Shown: positions 39,658-48,907, counted from the first letter of the stretch. The stretch is DNA of 64,000 bases from Agrobacterium tumefaciens (GCF_005221385.1 NZ_CP039904.1:558001-622000), one strand, 5' to 3'. Notes: generated from the letters alone by a model not told the origin. Program-made: numbers and translations.

Positions 39658-39692
39658 TCGTCCGTAACCCCGTGTTACGGACGATTTTCTTT
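39658..39692 (+). terminator. Rho-independent terminator of secA
   Basis: TCGTCCGTAAC (39658-39668) and GTTACGGACGA (39674-39684) form a perfect 11-bp stem with a 5-base loop, followed by TTTTCTTT. It starts 26 bp after the secA stop. Confidence 0.93.
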
Positions 39693-39873
39693 ACGCCCGT
39701 TCATTGCTGTTGACGGATATCAGCGATTTCCAATATGGGAGCCTGACCATCTTCCAGAAAACGCTTTCATGAGCGTATCCGGTCCAGATGGAAGCGTCGG
39801 ACGGGCTCACGATATTTGTTTTTTGCGCATTTTCCGGACGTAAACCGCTAAGCACTTTTGACGGAAATGCTCC

Positions 39874-40767
39874 ATGGCTCCTCGCGATCTCGCCGCCTAT
39901 ATTTTTCTCGCGCTCGCATGGGGAATGTCTTTCCTGCTGCTTCTGCATGTCGTTGCGGCCTTCGGCTGGATCGGTGCCGTCACGCTTCGCTCGCTTGTCA
40001 CCGCCGTCACCCTCTTTCTCATCGCGCGAGCCGCGCGCCGCAAACTCGCATTTTCCGCCAGCTGGCGTGCCTTCACCGTCGTTGGAGCGACAACGGTTGC
40101 CGGGCAGCTGATCGGCCTTTCTTATGCGACACCGCTGGTCGGCACCGCCATGGCTGCCATTCTGGTGGCGACAATCCCGCTTTTTTCCATGCTCATCTCG
40201 CAAATATGGGGGCTTGAGCGGCTGACGCGACAGGGTGTCGCCGGCCTTGTCATCGGCTTTGCCGGCATCATCCTGCTCGTTGGTTTTCCCGCCGTTCCCG
40301 TCACAACCGGTTTCATCATCGGCTGCGCCGCCGCTGTCGCCGCCTGCATCTGCGCCGCCTATGGCAGCAATTATGCCAGCCGCTACCTGAAAGGCGTTGG
40401 CTCCTGGGAAATCACCATCGGCTCCTTTCTGGCGGGCGGCCTGATGACCCTGCCGCTTCTTCTGGCCGTGCCATTGCCCGGAACGCCGGTTCTCATCGAT
40501 TACGGCTACCTTTTGATACAGGCGGTGGTCATGAGCGGCCTGACCTACATCACCTATTTCCGGCTGGTCTCCAGAATCGGCGCGACGAAGACCATCAGCG
40601 TTGAATTTGCCGTAACCGTCGTGGCAGTTCTTATCGGCGCTCTGGTACTGGACGAGCCATTGTCGCTTCCCCAGCTTTTGGGCGCGGGCATCATCATTTT
40701 GGGCTGCGCGCTCGTGCTCGACCTTTTGCCCAAGAAAAAAGCGCCGCCCACGCCATCCGGTGCATGA
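39874..40767 (+). CDS. DMT-superfamily exporter with two EamA domains
   Basis: 297-residue inner-membrane protein with ten hydrophobic helices arranged as two EamA repeats (about residues 8-135 and 148-285). Such proteins export amino acids, drugs or other small metabolites; the substrate cannot be read. Basic loops such as RAARRKL and the end LLPKKKAPPTP are on the cytoplasmic side. No clear ribosome site precedes ATG 39874. It is a single gene between the secA terminator and the acyltransferase cassette. Confidence 0.85.
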   Translation: MAPRDLAAYIFLALAWGMSFLLLLHVVAAFGWIGAVTLRSLVTAVTLFLIARAARRKLAFSASWRAFTVVGATTVAGQLIGLSYATPLVGTAMAAILVATIPLFSMLISQIWGLERLTRQGVAGLVIGFAGIILLVGFPAVPVTTGFIIGCAAAVAACICAAYGSNYASRYLKGVGSWEITIGSFLAGGLMTLPLLLAVPLPGTPVLIDYGYLLIQAVVMSGLTYITYFRLVSRIGATKTISVEFAVTVVAVLIGALVLDEPLSLPQLLGAGIIILGCALVLDLLPKKKAPPTPSGA

Positions 40768-40848
40768 AGAGTTTATTAGCGTTTTCCACTAATAGTCGTG
40801 GCGGCTACCGCTGATCACGCGTGATCGCGTTTGCGACGCGAGGGGAAA

Positions 40849-42051
40849 ATGCAACCGGGCAAGTCAGATTATGAGCATTATTGGGATCCCTTGCGGGCTC
40901 TCCTCATGCTGCTCGGCATTCCCTATCACGCCTCCCTGCTCTACAGCCACGCCCTGCCCTGGGATATCAAGGATTTTGAGACCAGCCCGGTCCTGACGGC
41001 ACTTGGCGCGGCGCTCGTCACCTTCCGCATGCCGGCGTTTTTTCTGGTGGCCGGTTATTTTTCCGCCATGGTCATCGGCAAGAAGGGCAAAGCGCCGTGG
41101 CTCAGGCAGCGTTTCCTGCGCCTTGGGCTGCCGTTCATCGTGGCCGTGCTGATACTGGGACCGCTGCAACTTTTCCTGCTGCAGCTGGCTGGCATCGCCA
41201 AGGGTGATATCCCCGCCGATCGGCTGATGCAGAGCCTGCCGGGTCTGTTGCGCCCAAGCGAACAATGGATCATGCATCTGTGGTTTCTGCCCGCCCTCGT
41301 TGCCTATTCCGCCCTGCTTGCCGGCCTGTTGTTCCTCGCGGAACGCCCGCCACTGGCATATGCCAGAGACTGGTTCGGCAGGGCGCGGGCAGGTTATCCG
41401 ACCCTGTTTTTTGTCGCGCTTTGCGCCTTGCCTGTTCTGTGGGAGCTGATGGTCTATGGCTCAGGCCTGCTTGCGGGGAAAACCGGAAATAGCCTGTTTA
41501 GCCTCTACGAACGGGCCTCCGATCCCTACGCGCGCTATCTACCGTTCTTTCTCATCGGGGCGCTGTTGAACCGCGACCGGGTTCTCTTTCACCGCTTTCG
41601 CCAAACGGGGGCCCTCACCGGTATTATCGCCTTCGGCGCCATCGCAACAGCCGTGACGCTGCGGCTGCAAAATCCCTTTTCCAGTTCGACCATGCTCGTG
41701 CTGGTTTCGGCGATTGCGGCGGTGGCGGCAAGCCGCCTGCTGATTGACCTCGCCTGCCGTTATTTCGACAGGCCAAGCCGGATTGCCGGACGGATGACGG
41801 ATGCCTCTTTCACCATCTACCTGTTTCATCACCCGCTGATTTACGCTTTCGGCACGCTTTTCATCCTGATCTCGCTGCCGCCCCTCCTCGAATTTACAAT
41901 CATCGTCGCGGCGACGACCGCTACGGCCTATCTGCTGCATCAGGTGATACGCCGCAGTCCGCTTGCGCTTTTTCTTCTCAACGGCACCCGCAAGCCGCGG
42001 GCGGCAAACGACATCGGGACAGGCGCCGCCACCTCCCAAACCCTTCGTTAA
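40849..42051 (+). CDS. Acyltransferase 3 family membrane protein (OpgC-like)
   Basis: 400-residue integral membrane protein with about ten helices. The N-terminal DPLRALLMLLGIPYHASLLY carries the conserved Arg and the catalytic-type His of acyltransferase-3 proteins, and DASFTIYLFHHPLIYAFG lies in the late family region. The closest named relative by feel is OpgC/MdoC, which succinylates periplasmic glucans; O-acetylation of a polysaccharide is equally possible. GAGGGG precedes ATG 40849. Followed 57 bp later by a flippase and then an acetyltransferase gene, all in one direction. Confidence 0.85.
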   Translation: MQPGKSDYEHYWDPLRALLMLLGIPYHASLLYSHALPWDIKDFETSPVLTALGAALVTFRMPAFFLVAGYFSAMVIGKKGKAPWLRQRFLRLGLPFIVAVLILGPLQLFLLQLAGIAKGDIPADRLMQSLPGLLRPSEQWIMHLWFLPALVAYSALLAGLLFLAERPPLAYARDWFGRARAGYPTLFFVALCALPVLWELMVYGSGLLAGKTGNSLFSLYERASDPYARYLPFFLIGALLNRDRVLFHRFRQTGALTGIIAFGAIATAVTLRLQNPFSSSTMLVLVSAIAAVAASRLLIDLACRYFDRPSRIAGRMTDASFTIYLFHHPLIYAFGTLFILISLPPLLEFTIIVAATTATAYLLHQVIRRSPLALFLLNGTRKPRAANDIGTGAATSQTLR

Positions 42052-42108
42052 GGATAAGGCGGTTACAATCCGGCTGCCTATTTAACTGGAAATGATGGCG
42101 TGTGGATC

Positions 42109-43524
42109 ATGGCTATCCTCAACACGGCCGAAAAAGCCTTACCCGCAGGCCTGCGCGCGAAGCTCTCGCCGCTGGGAGCGAAAATCGCCGTCCTCGTTTC
42201 CGCACGCGATGATGTTTCCCGCGCTCAGCGCATGGCGCTGGTTGCCTTTGCGGTGCGCATCGTCAGCGCCGGCATCGCCTTCATCTCCCAGATCATCCTG
42301 GCGCGCCTGATGGGTGAGTTCGAATACGGCCTCTTCGCCTTTGTGTGGGTTCTGGTGATCCTGTTCGGCAATCTCTCCTGCCTCGGTTTCCACACCACCG
42401 TTATCCGCTTTTTACCTGGCTATCGTCTTGAGGACGCCCATGACAAGATCATGGGGCTGACCTCAACGGCACGCATTTTCGCCATGCTTTCGGCCAGCAC
42501 GCTGGCGCTTTGCGGCTTTGTTTTCCTGTATTTCTTTGGTGAGCGTATCGCCGCCTATTACCTCATTCCCGTTGCACTGGCGCTTTTCACCCTGCCGATG
42601 GTGGCGCTTGGTGATGTGCTGAACGGCACTGCGCGCGCCAATGGCTGGGCGATCTCGGCCCTCAGCCCCACCTATATCGTTCGCCCGGTGCTGATATTGC
42701 TGTTCATGCTGGTGGCGATCGGGCTTGGTGCAGAAAAAACTGCGACAACGGCCATGCTCGCCGCGCTTCTCGCCACCTATGTCACCACGCTGTTCCATTT
42801 CGCTTTCCTCAACCGACGGCTCAACCGGAATTTCCGCAGCGCCGCCCGGCGGATCCATTTCAGCCACTGGATGCGGTTTGCCTTTCCCGTGTTCCTGATT
42901 GACGGTATCGGCTTCCTGATGACCAATTCCGACGTGGTGATCGTCGGCCTCTATCTGCCGCCGGATCAGGTCGGCATTTATTTCGCAGCGGCAAAAACCA
43001 TCGTGTTGATGCAATTCGTGTTTTTCTCCGTGCAGGCGGCTGCAGCCCCACGCCTGGCTGCCCTGATTTCCGCCAATGACCGGCAGGGGCTTGCGGGTTT
43101 TGCCAGCCAGGCGGCACGCTGGGCCTTCTGGCCGTCGCTTGCCGTCGGCAGCGTTGTGCTTCTGGCCGGCCCATTCCTGCTGTCATTGTTCGGCCCCGGC
43201 TTCGTTCAGGGTTATCAGCTGATGTTCTTCCTCTTTGCGGGCTTCCTGGCAAAAGCGCTGATCGGCCCGGGCGAAACCTTGCTGAATATGGCCGGCAAAC
43301 AAAAATTGTGCGTCGCGCTTTATATTATTATCTTTGGTTGCAACATTGCACTCAACATGGCGCTCATTCCGGTCTATGGTCTGGCAGGGGCTGCGGCAGC
43401 GGTCGCAATAGCCATGTGCATAGAAGCTGTGCTATTGCATATTGCCATTCGCCACACACTCGGGATCGTCCTTTTTGCCTTCAACGATCCCCGGGCGGGT
43501 CAAGACACTGGGAAGGCGGTGTAA
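42109..43524 (+). CDS. Polysaccharide flippase-like membrane protein (Wzx/MATE-like)
   Basis: About 471 residues with 12-14 membrane helices of the polysaccharide-biosynthesis (MurJ/Wzx-like) export family. Indicative segments are AFISQIILARLMGEFEYGLFA near the start, FLMTNSDVVIVGLYLPPDQVG in the middle and LLNMAGKQKLCVALYI late. An 80-residue N-terminal region has a charged part before helix one. Start uncertain: GTG 42100 is three codons upstream and neither site has a strong ribosome signal. The following gene begins 8 bp after its stop. Confidence 0.83.
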   Translation: MAILNTAEKALPAGLRAKLSPLGAKIAVLVSARDDVSRAQRMALVAFAVRIVSAGIAFISQIILARLMGEFEYGLFAFVWVLVILFGNLSCLGFHTTVIRFLPGYRLEDAHDKIMGLTSTARIFAMLSASTLALCGFVFLYFFGERIAAYYLIPVALALFTLPMVALGDVLNGTARANGWAISALSPTYIVRPVLILLFMLVAIGLGAEKTATTAMLAALLATYVTTLFHFAFLNRRLNRNFRSAARRIHFSHWMRFAFPVFLIDGIGFLMTNSDVVIVGLYLPPDQVGIYFAAAKTIVLMQFVFFSVQAAAAPRLAALISANDRQGLAGFASQAARWAFWPSLAVGSVVLLAGPFLLSLFGPGFVQGYQLMFFLFAGFLAKALIGPGETLLNMAGKQKLCVALYIIIFGCNIALNMALIPVYGLAGAAAAVAIAMCIEAVLLHIAIRHTLGIVLFAFNDPRAGQDTGKAV

Positions 43525-43532
43525 CGATAAGC

Positions 43533-44804
43533 ATGTCCAGCGACCCAAAGAATCCGGATTTTCAGGACCCGCGCATCGCGGCGCTCATGGCGTCGGCGGA
43601 GCGTGACCGTCCCGTGGCAGACAGCAGCCGGCGCGTTGGGCGCGACGGCCGCGAATTCTGCATCTATCCGGGCCAGCTCGGTTACGACATGCAGGAAGAA
43701 CTCGACTTCCTGTCCAACCGTGTCATGGAAGCGAATGTCTTCTTCACCGGCCGGCTTCTGGCACCGGCCATGCCGCGTATCGACGACAAGTCCGTGCGCT
43801 TCGCCCTCATTCGCGACGAAAACGGCGCCCGAAGCCGCATGCGCTTTCTGATGCCCTTTACCGTTGAAAAGCCCGGTTTCTCCATCGGGCCTTCCATTCT
43901 GCGCGTCTGGGCCAATCCCTTCGGCCCGCTCGGCACGCCGCTGGTCGATACCGAGGGGGCTGCGGAAACGCTCGACAATCTTTTCGACGCGCTTTCCGAC
44001 CGGGAAATGCGGCTGCCGAATGTTCTCGTGCTGCCGGATGTGCGGCTTGAAGGACCTTTCGCCCGCATGTTCAGGGCGATCGCGCTCAGCCGCAACCTGC
44101 CGGTAACGACGACTGGCAATTATCAGCGGCCGATGCTGGAAAGCCTTCTGGATGGCGAGGCTTATCTGCGCAGCTCGCTCGCGCCGCACCATTTGCGGGA
44201 AATGCGCCGGCAATGGCGACAGCTTGAAAAACTTGGGGCCATCTCCTACACCGTGACCCGCCAGCCGAAGGACGTACGTTATCGTATGGAGGAATTCCTG
44301 GCGCTGGAGGCAAGCGGTTGGAAAGGGCGCAAACGCACCGCGCTGGTGAACGACCGTTACCGCGCCGCCTTCGCCCGCGAAGCAATCACCAATCTGGCCG
44401 AAGCCGATGCCGTGCGCATCCACACCATCGACCTTGACGGCGCGGCGATCGCATCCATGATCGTTTTCATGACGGCTGGCGAGGCCTATACGTGGAAGAC
44501 AGCCTTTGACGAGAACTATGCGCAGTTTTCGCCCGGCAAGTTGCTGGTGCAGAAACTGACTGACTGGCATCTGGACGATGCCAATATTCTGCGAAGCGAC
44601 AGCTGTGCGGTGCCCGATCATCCGATCATGAGCCGCTTCTGGCAGGAACGGCAGGAAATGGGCACATTGGTTGTCGGGTTGACACACAACAGCGACCGGG
44701 ACGTGCGGCAGGTTTCCACGCAGGTGGATATGTACCGCAACACCCGCAACCTCGCCCGCAGCCTGCGCCAGAAAATCCTCTCCTTCGGACGCAAGGGTAA
44801 TTAA
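43533..44804 (+). CDS. BioF2-like/CelD-type GNAT acetyltransferase
   Basis: 423-residue soluble protein. The C-terminal half (about residues 220-385) is the GNAT-like Acetyltransf_6 fold found in CelD/BcsL and FemAB relatives: LRSSLAPHHLREMRRQWRQL, FLALEASGWKGRKRTAL, then AYTWKTAFDENYAQFSPGKLL. Proteins of this class acetylate or aminoacylate cell-surface polymers in the cytoplasm. It begins 8 bp after the flippase gene, so the pair is co-transcribed and probably acts on the same glycan. Confidence 0.8.
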   Translation: MSSDPKNPDFQDPRIAALMASAERDRPVADSSRRVGRDGREFCIYPGQLGYDMQEELDFLSNRVMEANVFFTGRLLAPAMPRIDDKSVRFALIRDENGARSRMRFLMPFTVEKPGFSIGPSILRVWANPFGPLGTPLVDTEGAAETLDNLFDALSDREMRLPNVLVLPDVRLEGPFARMFRAIALSRNLPVTTTGNYQRPMLESLLDGEAYLRSSLAPHHLREMRRQWRQLEKLGAISYTVTRQPKDVRYRMEEFLALEASGWKGRKRTALVNDRYRAAFAREAITNLAEADAVRIHTIDLDGAAIASMIVFMTAGEAYTWKTAFDENYAQFSPGKLLVQKLTDWHLDDANILRSDSCAVPDHPIMSRFWQERQEMGTLVVGLTHNSDRDVRQVSTQVDMYRNTRNLARSLRQKILSFGRKGN

Positions 44805-44807
44805 TCG

Positions 44808-44831
44808 CGAAGGACGCCGGGACGTCCTTCG
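44808..44831. terminator. Hairpin between convergent genes
   Basis: CGAAGGACG (44808-44816) and CGTCCTTCG (44823-44831) form a perfect 9-bp stem with a 6-base loop, three bases after the acetyltransferase stop and 26 bp from the end of the glycine-rich gene. There is no T-run, so a terminator or boundary role is likely but unproven. Confidence 0.5.
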
Positions 44832-44856
44832 GATTACCGTCGTGGCAAGACTTGCG

Positions 44857-45507
44857 TCAGCGTGACGCCGTTCTGATCATCTTGCACAATTGCGTCAACG
44901 CCGCATCATATCCGCCGCCCAGAATATCGGCACAACGGCGGGCGAGCCTGATCCGCTCGGTTCGCGACATATCGTTATAGGCCTGGATGGCGTTGCGCAT
45001 CGCGCCGGGTGACATCGTGCCCGGGTTACCGGGATTGGACGGATTTCCCGGGATTCCAGGATTCCCTGGATTTCCCGGCGTGCCGGTGGAACCCGAACCG
45101 CCGATACCGACGCCGACCCCAAGGCCAAGACCGCTCGATCCGCCGACATTGGCCCCGACATTGGCATTGATGCCGTTGGAGCCGCCAACCGAAGCGTCCA
45201 CACCGGCGCTGACGCCGCTGGAACCGCCGACGGATGCGTTGACATCCGCATTGACCCCGTTGCTGCCGCCGACAGACGCATTGACATCCGCGCCCAAACC
45301 GCCGCTGCTTCTACCGCCAACGTCGGCACTGGCATTGACACCATTGCTGCCGCCAACGGAAGCATCGACACCGAGCCCACCGCTGCCATTGCCGCCGACA
45401 CTGGCATTCACCCCGTTTTCGCCGCCGATCCCGATATCCAGCGCATGCGCGTTGATGGGTAAGATGAGACAGGCAGACAGTAATAAATTGCGAGAAAGCG
45501 CCCTCAT
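44857..45507 (-). CDS. Exported glycine-rich repeat protein with collagen-like segment
   Basis: 216-residue protein with a signal peptide (MRALSRNLLLSACLIL, cut after NAHA near residue 22). Residues 25-130 repeat a unit of about 12-17 residues built on NASVGGSNGVN; then come a Gly/Val/Leu-only stretch, a collagen-like Gly-Xaa-Yaa run (TPGNPGNPGIPGNPSNPGN) and a conserved-looking helical end (AIQAYNDMSRTERIRLARRC) with two further cysteines downstream of that. AGGGAGG supports ATG 45507. Function unknown; the repeat body would make an extended surface or periplasmic fibre. Confidence 0.78.
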   Translation of the reverse strand: MRALSRNLLLSACLILPINAHALDIGIGGENGVNASVGGNGSGGLGVDASVGGSNGVNASADVGGRSSGGLGADVNASVGGSNGVNADVNASVGGSSGVSAGVDASVGGSNGINANVGANVGGSSGLGLGVGVGIGGSGSTGTPGNPGNPGIPGNPSNPGNPGTMSPGAMRNAIQAYNDMSRTERIRLARRCADILGGGYDAALTQLCKMIRTASR

Positions 45508-45804
45508 AATTTCCTCCCTATGAGTTCTGGCTATTCCCGCCCCGCGTGGAAATTCCACACTGGCATCATAATTCAATTAGTAATTGCGTATATTCTAATT
45601 TGTTAGAGGTATCTAATATTACGTTAATCCTGCAACTGCAGGTGTGTTGATACGGGACCTACGAACCCTCACCATCCCTTCACTACTGGGCCAGAACAGC
45701 CAGGCAATAGCCGCCATAAACACGCGCAAATAAGAAGGATAAATCAGCTTTGGGGTTGCACGCATGGCCCCGGCCATGATAGACGCCGTGGCATTACCAC
45801 CGTT

Positions 45805-45889
45805 GCCCCAATGGCGGAATTGGTAGACGCGCCGCACTCAAAATGCGGTTCCGCAAGGAGTGCTGGTTCGATCCCGGCTTGGGGTACCA
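45805..45889 (+). tRNA. tRNA-Leu (anticodon CAA)
   Basis: An 85-base cloverleaf including encoded CCA: acceptor GCCCCAA/TTGGGGT (G1 faces T72), D arm GCG...CGC, anticodon stem CCGCA/TGCGG with loop CTCAAAA (anticodon CAA, decoding TTG), a long variable arm TCC-GCAA-GGA typical of leucine tRNAs, and T arm GCTGG-TTCGATC-CCGGC. Discriminator base A. The region upstream is AT-rich. It stands between two minus-strand accessory-looking genes. Confidence 0.95.
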
Positions 45890-46029
45890 TTTCCTGAAAA
45901 TAGCATTGATTTTTCTGGTTTTTGTTCGGCGCACCGGCCCGTAACAATCATCCCGATGATAGCCGTCCAGAACGGATGCTGGCAAACGAAAATTTTCGTT
46001 TCAGCCTGTCGAAAGGCCGTCGCATTCAT

Positions 46030-47454
46030 CTACATCCTTGCTATAGCCGAACCTGCCTCGGGATCAGGGGCTGCTCCCCCGTCATAATAGGATTTCACCG
46101 CATCGTGGCCGCGTAGTCCTTCTGGCCGATACGCCTTCGTTTCATCGTAATGGACCACACCAGCCAACTTGAAACGATCAACGACGCTTGGATGTATTGG
46201 CGCGTCGACAGGAATTTTGCGAACGCATGATTTCCACGGCAACCAGCCCGACTTAATTTCATCGTGCTGACCGCCTGCACTGGAGGGATATAAATGCAGC
46301 CATTTATCGTCTACGACGATGGGATGCGTCACATTCGTCGCTCTGTTCACCATCCACGCCAGCGCGATGTCTGATAGACGGGATTCCGTTTCCAGATAGC
46401 TCCCTCCAATGTCTGAGTGCACACCCGCAAACCAGACCTGCTCGAACCAACCGTCTTCCTTGTCTGCCGAGTCGCTCGATTCATCGGTCCATGGCACGCG
46501 AGCAAACTTCGCTCTATTCTCGTCAATGGAAAGGGCGTGTTTGGCATATTCGACGCGTGGATTGAGAACCGTGTCGTAGAATTTCATACGCCAGCCCGTC
46601 AGATGAATGGTTTTCCACCATGGGTCGCTCAGCCCTGTAGCCCACTTCAAATGGGTCGCCAGATACCACGTTACCATGAATGTCACCGCCACACCCACGC
46701 TGGCAAAAAGCCATGCGTTTAATGCAATCTGCCACGGCATCATCGCCCAGACGGCCGTGGCCAACAGGGCAACTCCCAAGGTGGCCGCGAGGAGGATGAG
46801 TATTTGCTGGATGGCATTGACCCCCAACGCGCCCACGGTGTCCCACACTCCGACGAAGTAAGGTACCGTATTGGCCCGGTTGGTTTCATCAGAGGATCGA
46901 TATTTTTCGCGAAAGCGGGCGGCCAACTCTTTCCGCTGGGCGTCAAGCAGCTTGCTGCCTTTACCGGCTCCGTGCTGATAAATCGTTTTCACCGCTTCGT
47001 TTGCAACCTTGCGAGCGGTTTTCGGGTCACGATAAAAGGCAGTGACGCCGTCATCCATCCTTGTCGGCACGCCGCACCAACCCAGTACGCCACCCAAGCA
47101 TCGCGCGGTGTAGGCGCCACGGCTGAATCCAAACAGGAAAATCCGGTCACCTGGCTCCCAAGACTGGAGAATAAAAGTGTAACAGTCCACGATATTCTTG
47201 GTTATTCCAAGTCCTGTCGCCTGTGAGAGAACGTTGTAGATCTTCCGGAAGGCACCGATCTTGATATCGTCGGCATCTGAAGCTGACCCCAACCCGGCAT
47301 CGTAAAAAGCGATTTGATCATCGGGGTTCACGGCCGATTCTGGACCGCACCGGGTTGCACGAAATAATTTATAGACGTTACTGCGGCGCTCATCGGGAAG
47401 TAGCCCGCCGGCCTGACCTGTGCCATCTGAAAGTATAAGGATGTTCTTCGGCAT
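46030..47454 (-). CDS. DUF2235 alpha/beta hydrolase (Tle1-phospholipase-like) with membrane hairpin
   Basis: 474-residue protein. The DUF2235 catalytic fold shows an N-terminal NILILSDGTGQ strand, the nucleophile Ser111 in GFSRGAYTARC, a likely acid in GVWDTVGALG and a His in GVHSDIGGSY. Two hydrophobic helices (about residues 212-235 and 240-262) are inserted between the nucleophile and the histidine, so it is probably membrane-attached. Relatives include type VI phospholipase effectors, but there is no signal peptide and no VgrG, PAAR or immunity gene here. ATG 47454 has GGAG nine bases ahead. Lone gene next to tRNA-Leu, suggesting acquisition. Confidence 0.8.
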   Translation of the reverse strand: MPKNILILSDGTGQAGGLLPDERRSNVYKLFRATRCGPESAVNPDDQIAFYDAGLGSASDADDIKIGAFRKIYNVLSQATGLGITKNIVDCYTFILQSWEPGDRIFLFGFSRGAYTARCLGGVLGWCGVPTRMDDGVTAFYRDPKTARKVANEAVKTIYQHGAGKGSKLLDAQRKELAARFREKYRSSDETNRANTVPYFVGVWDTVGALGVNAIQQILILLAATLGVALLATAVWAMMPWQIALNAWLFASVGVAVTFMVTWYLATHLKWATGLSDPWWKTIHLTGWRMKFYDTVLNPRVEYAKHALSIDENRAKFARVPWTDESSDSADKEDGWFEQVWFAGVHSDIGGSYLETESRLSDIALAWMVNRATNVTHPIVVDDKWLHLYPSSAGGQHDEIKSGWLPWKSCVRKIPVDAPIHPSVVDRFKLAGVVHYDETKAYRPEGLRGHDAVKSYYDGGAAPDPEAGSAIARM

Positions 47455-47802
47455 GCGGCTTCGCTCCAATGAACCTCAGCCATCTTGCTGGATTTGTGAT
47501 ATTCAGTAAGCACAAAAGGATTTCAACCGGGAGTTTTCCCCAAAATTCTCTTCTAGTGAAGCCTCTATACGATGCAGAGAAACAAACCGCCGTTCGACTG
47601 TGTCATCGCCGCCGTAAAATCACGAAACTTTGCTCATCCACCTCCCGTTTATTAACGGGCTTTCATTTGCCAGAAGTAACGGACTGGATTAGACGAATCC
47701 CGTAACACACCGTTGACCGGCGACTTAATTTCGCCATCACGCCCGCCTTTTTGAAAGCCCGTCCGGGATATCTGCTTCTTCGCGAAGTTTGGGGAAAACA
47801 TC
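47455..47802. other. 348-bp intergenic region upstream of dsbB-like gene
   Basis: Divergent promoter region of the DUF2235 and DsbB-like genes, AT-richer than its neighbours in the first half. I see no convincing reading frame, repeat or copy of the tRNA-Leu 3' end. Confidence 0.5.
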
Positions 47803-48318
47803 ATGGCCAATGCGACCACCGCCGACAACAGCCGTACGCTCGCCGCTCTCGGCGTCACGGCGGGAATGATCTTCACCGTCGGCTCCGCCCTCGGTTTCCA
47901 GCATATTGGCGGTTACACGCCCTGCGCCTTGTGCCTGTTGCAGCGCGATCCCTATTATTACGCCATTCCGCTGGGCATATTGGCCGTTGCAACCAGCGTC
48001 TTCAAACTGCCGGTTCAGATCACGCGGCTGCTCCTCGCCCTCATCGGCGTGGCCATGCTGATCGGCGCCGGTCTTGGTGTTTATCATGCCGGTGTGGAAT
48101 GGGGTTTCTGGGAAGGTCCGATCACCTGCGCCACCGGCGCGCCGTCCATCACCACCAATGCCGGCGATCTGCTGGGCAATCTGAATGCCATCAAGGCGCC
48201 TTCCTGCAATGACGCAGCACTTCGGGTGCTCGGCCTCTCCTTCGCGGGCTGGAACGTCATCGCAAGCATTGCACTTGCGGCCATCGCCTTTTTTGGCGCG
48301 AGCCGTAAAAGCCGGTAA
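47803..48318 (+). CDS. dsbB: Disulfide bond formation protein B family
   Basis: 171-residue inner-membrane protein with four helices that re-oxidises a periplasmic thiol oxidase and passes electrons to quinone. Both redox pairs are present: CALC in YTPCALCLLQR (about residues 41-44) and the second pair in ITCATGAPS and PSCNDAAL within the periplasmic loop (about 108-134). LQRDPYYY after the first pair is typical of alphaproteobacterial DsbB. GGGGAAAAC precedes ATG 47803. Convergent with the HNH gene. Confidence 0.9.
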   Translation: MANATTADNSRTLAALGVTAGMIFTVGSALGFQHIGGYTPCALCLLQRDPYYYAIPLGILAVATSVFKLPVQITRLLLALIGVAMLIGAGLGVYHAGVEWGFWEGPITCATGAPSITTNAGDLLGNLNAIKAPSCNDAALRVLGLSFAGWNVIASIALAAIAFFGASRKSR

Positions 48319-48349
48319 GCGGAAAAAGCCGCGTTGCAGTCCTGAGGGA

Positions 48350-48907
48350 TCAGGGCTGCAGCTCGGTATCCCAGTAAAGATAGTCCATCCAGCTTTCGTG
48401 CAGATAGTTGGGCGGGAACAACCGCCCATTATTGTGCAAATCCTGAACCGTCGGCTGGAATGGCTTCTGCGCCGGGAACATGCCCGCCTGTTTGGGAAGC
48501 TTGCTGCCTTTTTTAAGGTTGCAGGGAGAGCACGCCGCCACGACATTGTGCCACGTGGTTTCACCGCCATGCGCGCGGGGGATAACATGGTCGAAGGTCA
48601 ATTCATCCCGCGTGCCGCAATATTGGCATTCGAACTTGTCCCGAAGGAAAACGTTGAAGCGCGTGAAGGCGGGGTTGCGGGTGGGCTGCACATAGGTCTT
48701 GAGGCTGACGACGCTCGGCAGCCGCATGGAAAAACTGGGGGATGACACCGCGTGATCATATTCTGCAATGATGTTCACACGGTCTAGAAAGACAGCCTTG
48801 ATCGCGTCCTGCCAGGACCACAACGACAAGGGATAATAACTCAGTGGCCTGTAGTCTGCGTTCAGAACGAGCGCCGGCAGGGCCTGTGGTGAAACTGCAA
48901 TCGTCAA
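48350..48907 (-). CDS. HNH endonuclease family protein
   Basis: 185-residue protein with a C-terminal HNH domain (about residues 85-145): zinc cysteines in CQYCG and CSPCN, catalytic FDHVIPRAHGG and TTWHNVVAACSPCNLKKG. The N-terminal half (LVLNADYRPLSYYPLSLWSWQDAIKA) is the conserved lead of a widespread chromosomal HNH family of unclear role, not a homing or restriction enzyme. No partner methylase is adjacent. A stem-loop with ten pairs, one of them a T-G wobble, covers its stop codon. Confidence 0.88.
   Translation of the reverse strand: MTIAVSPQALPALVLNADYRPLSYYPLSLWSWQDAIKAVFLDRVNIIAEYDHAVSSPSFSMRLPSVVSLKTYVQPTRNPAFTRFNVFLRDKFECQYCGTRDELTFDHVIPRAHGGETTWHNVVAACSPCNLKKGSKLPKQAGMFPAQKPFQPTVQDLHNNGRLFPPNYLHESWMDYLYWDTELQP

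Noticed and set aside
45619..45837. 72-codon minus-strand frame upstream of and overlapping tRNA-Leu
   Set aside because: It runs through the tRNA gene and lacks a ribosome site, although its end looks faintly protein-like.
46030..47454. Calling the DUF2235 gene a type VI secretion effector
   Set aside because: No VgrG, PAAR, chaperone or immunity gene is adjacent; only the hydrolase fold is supported.
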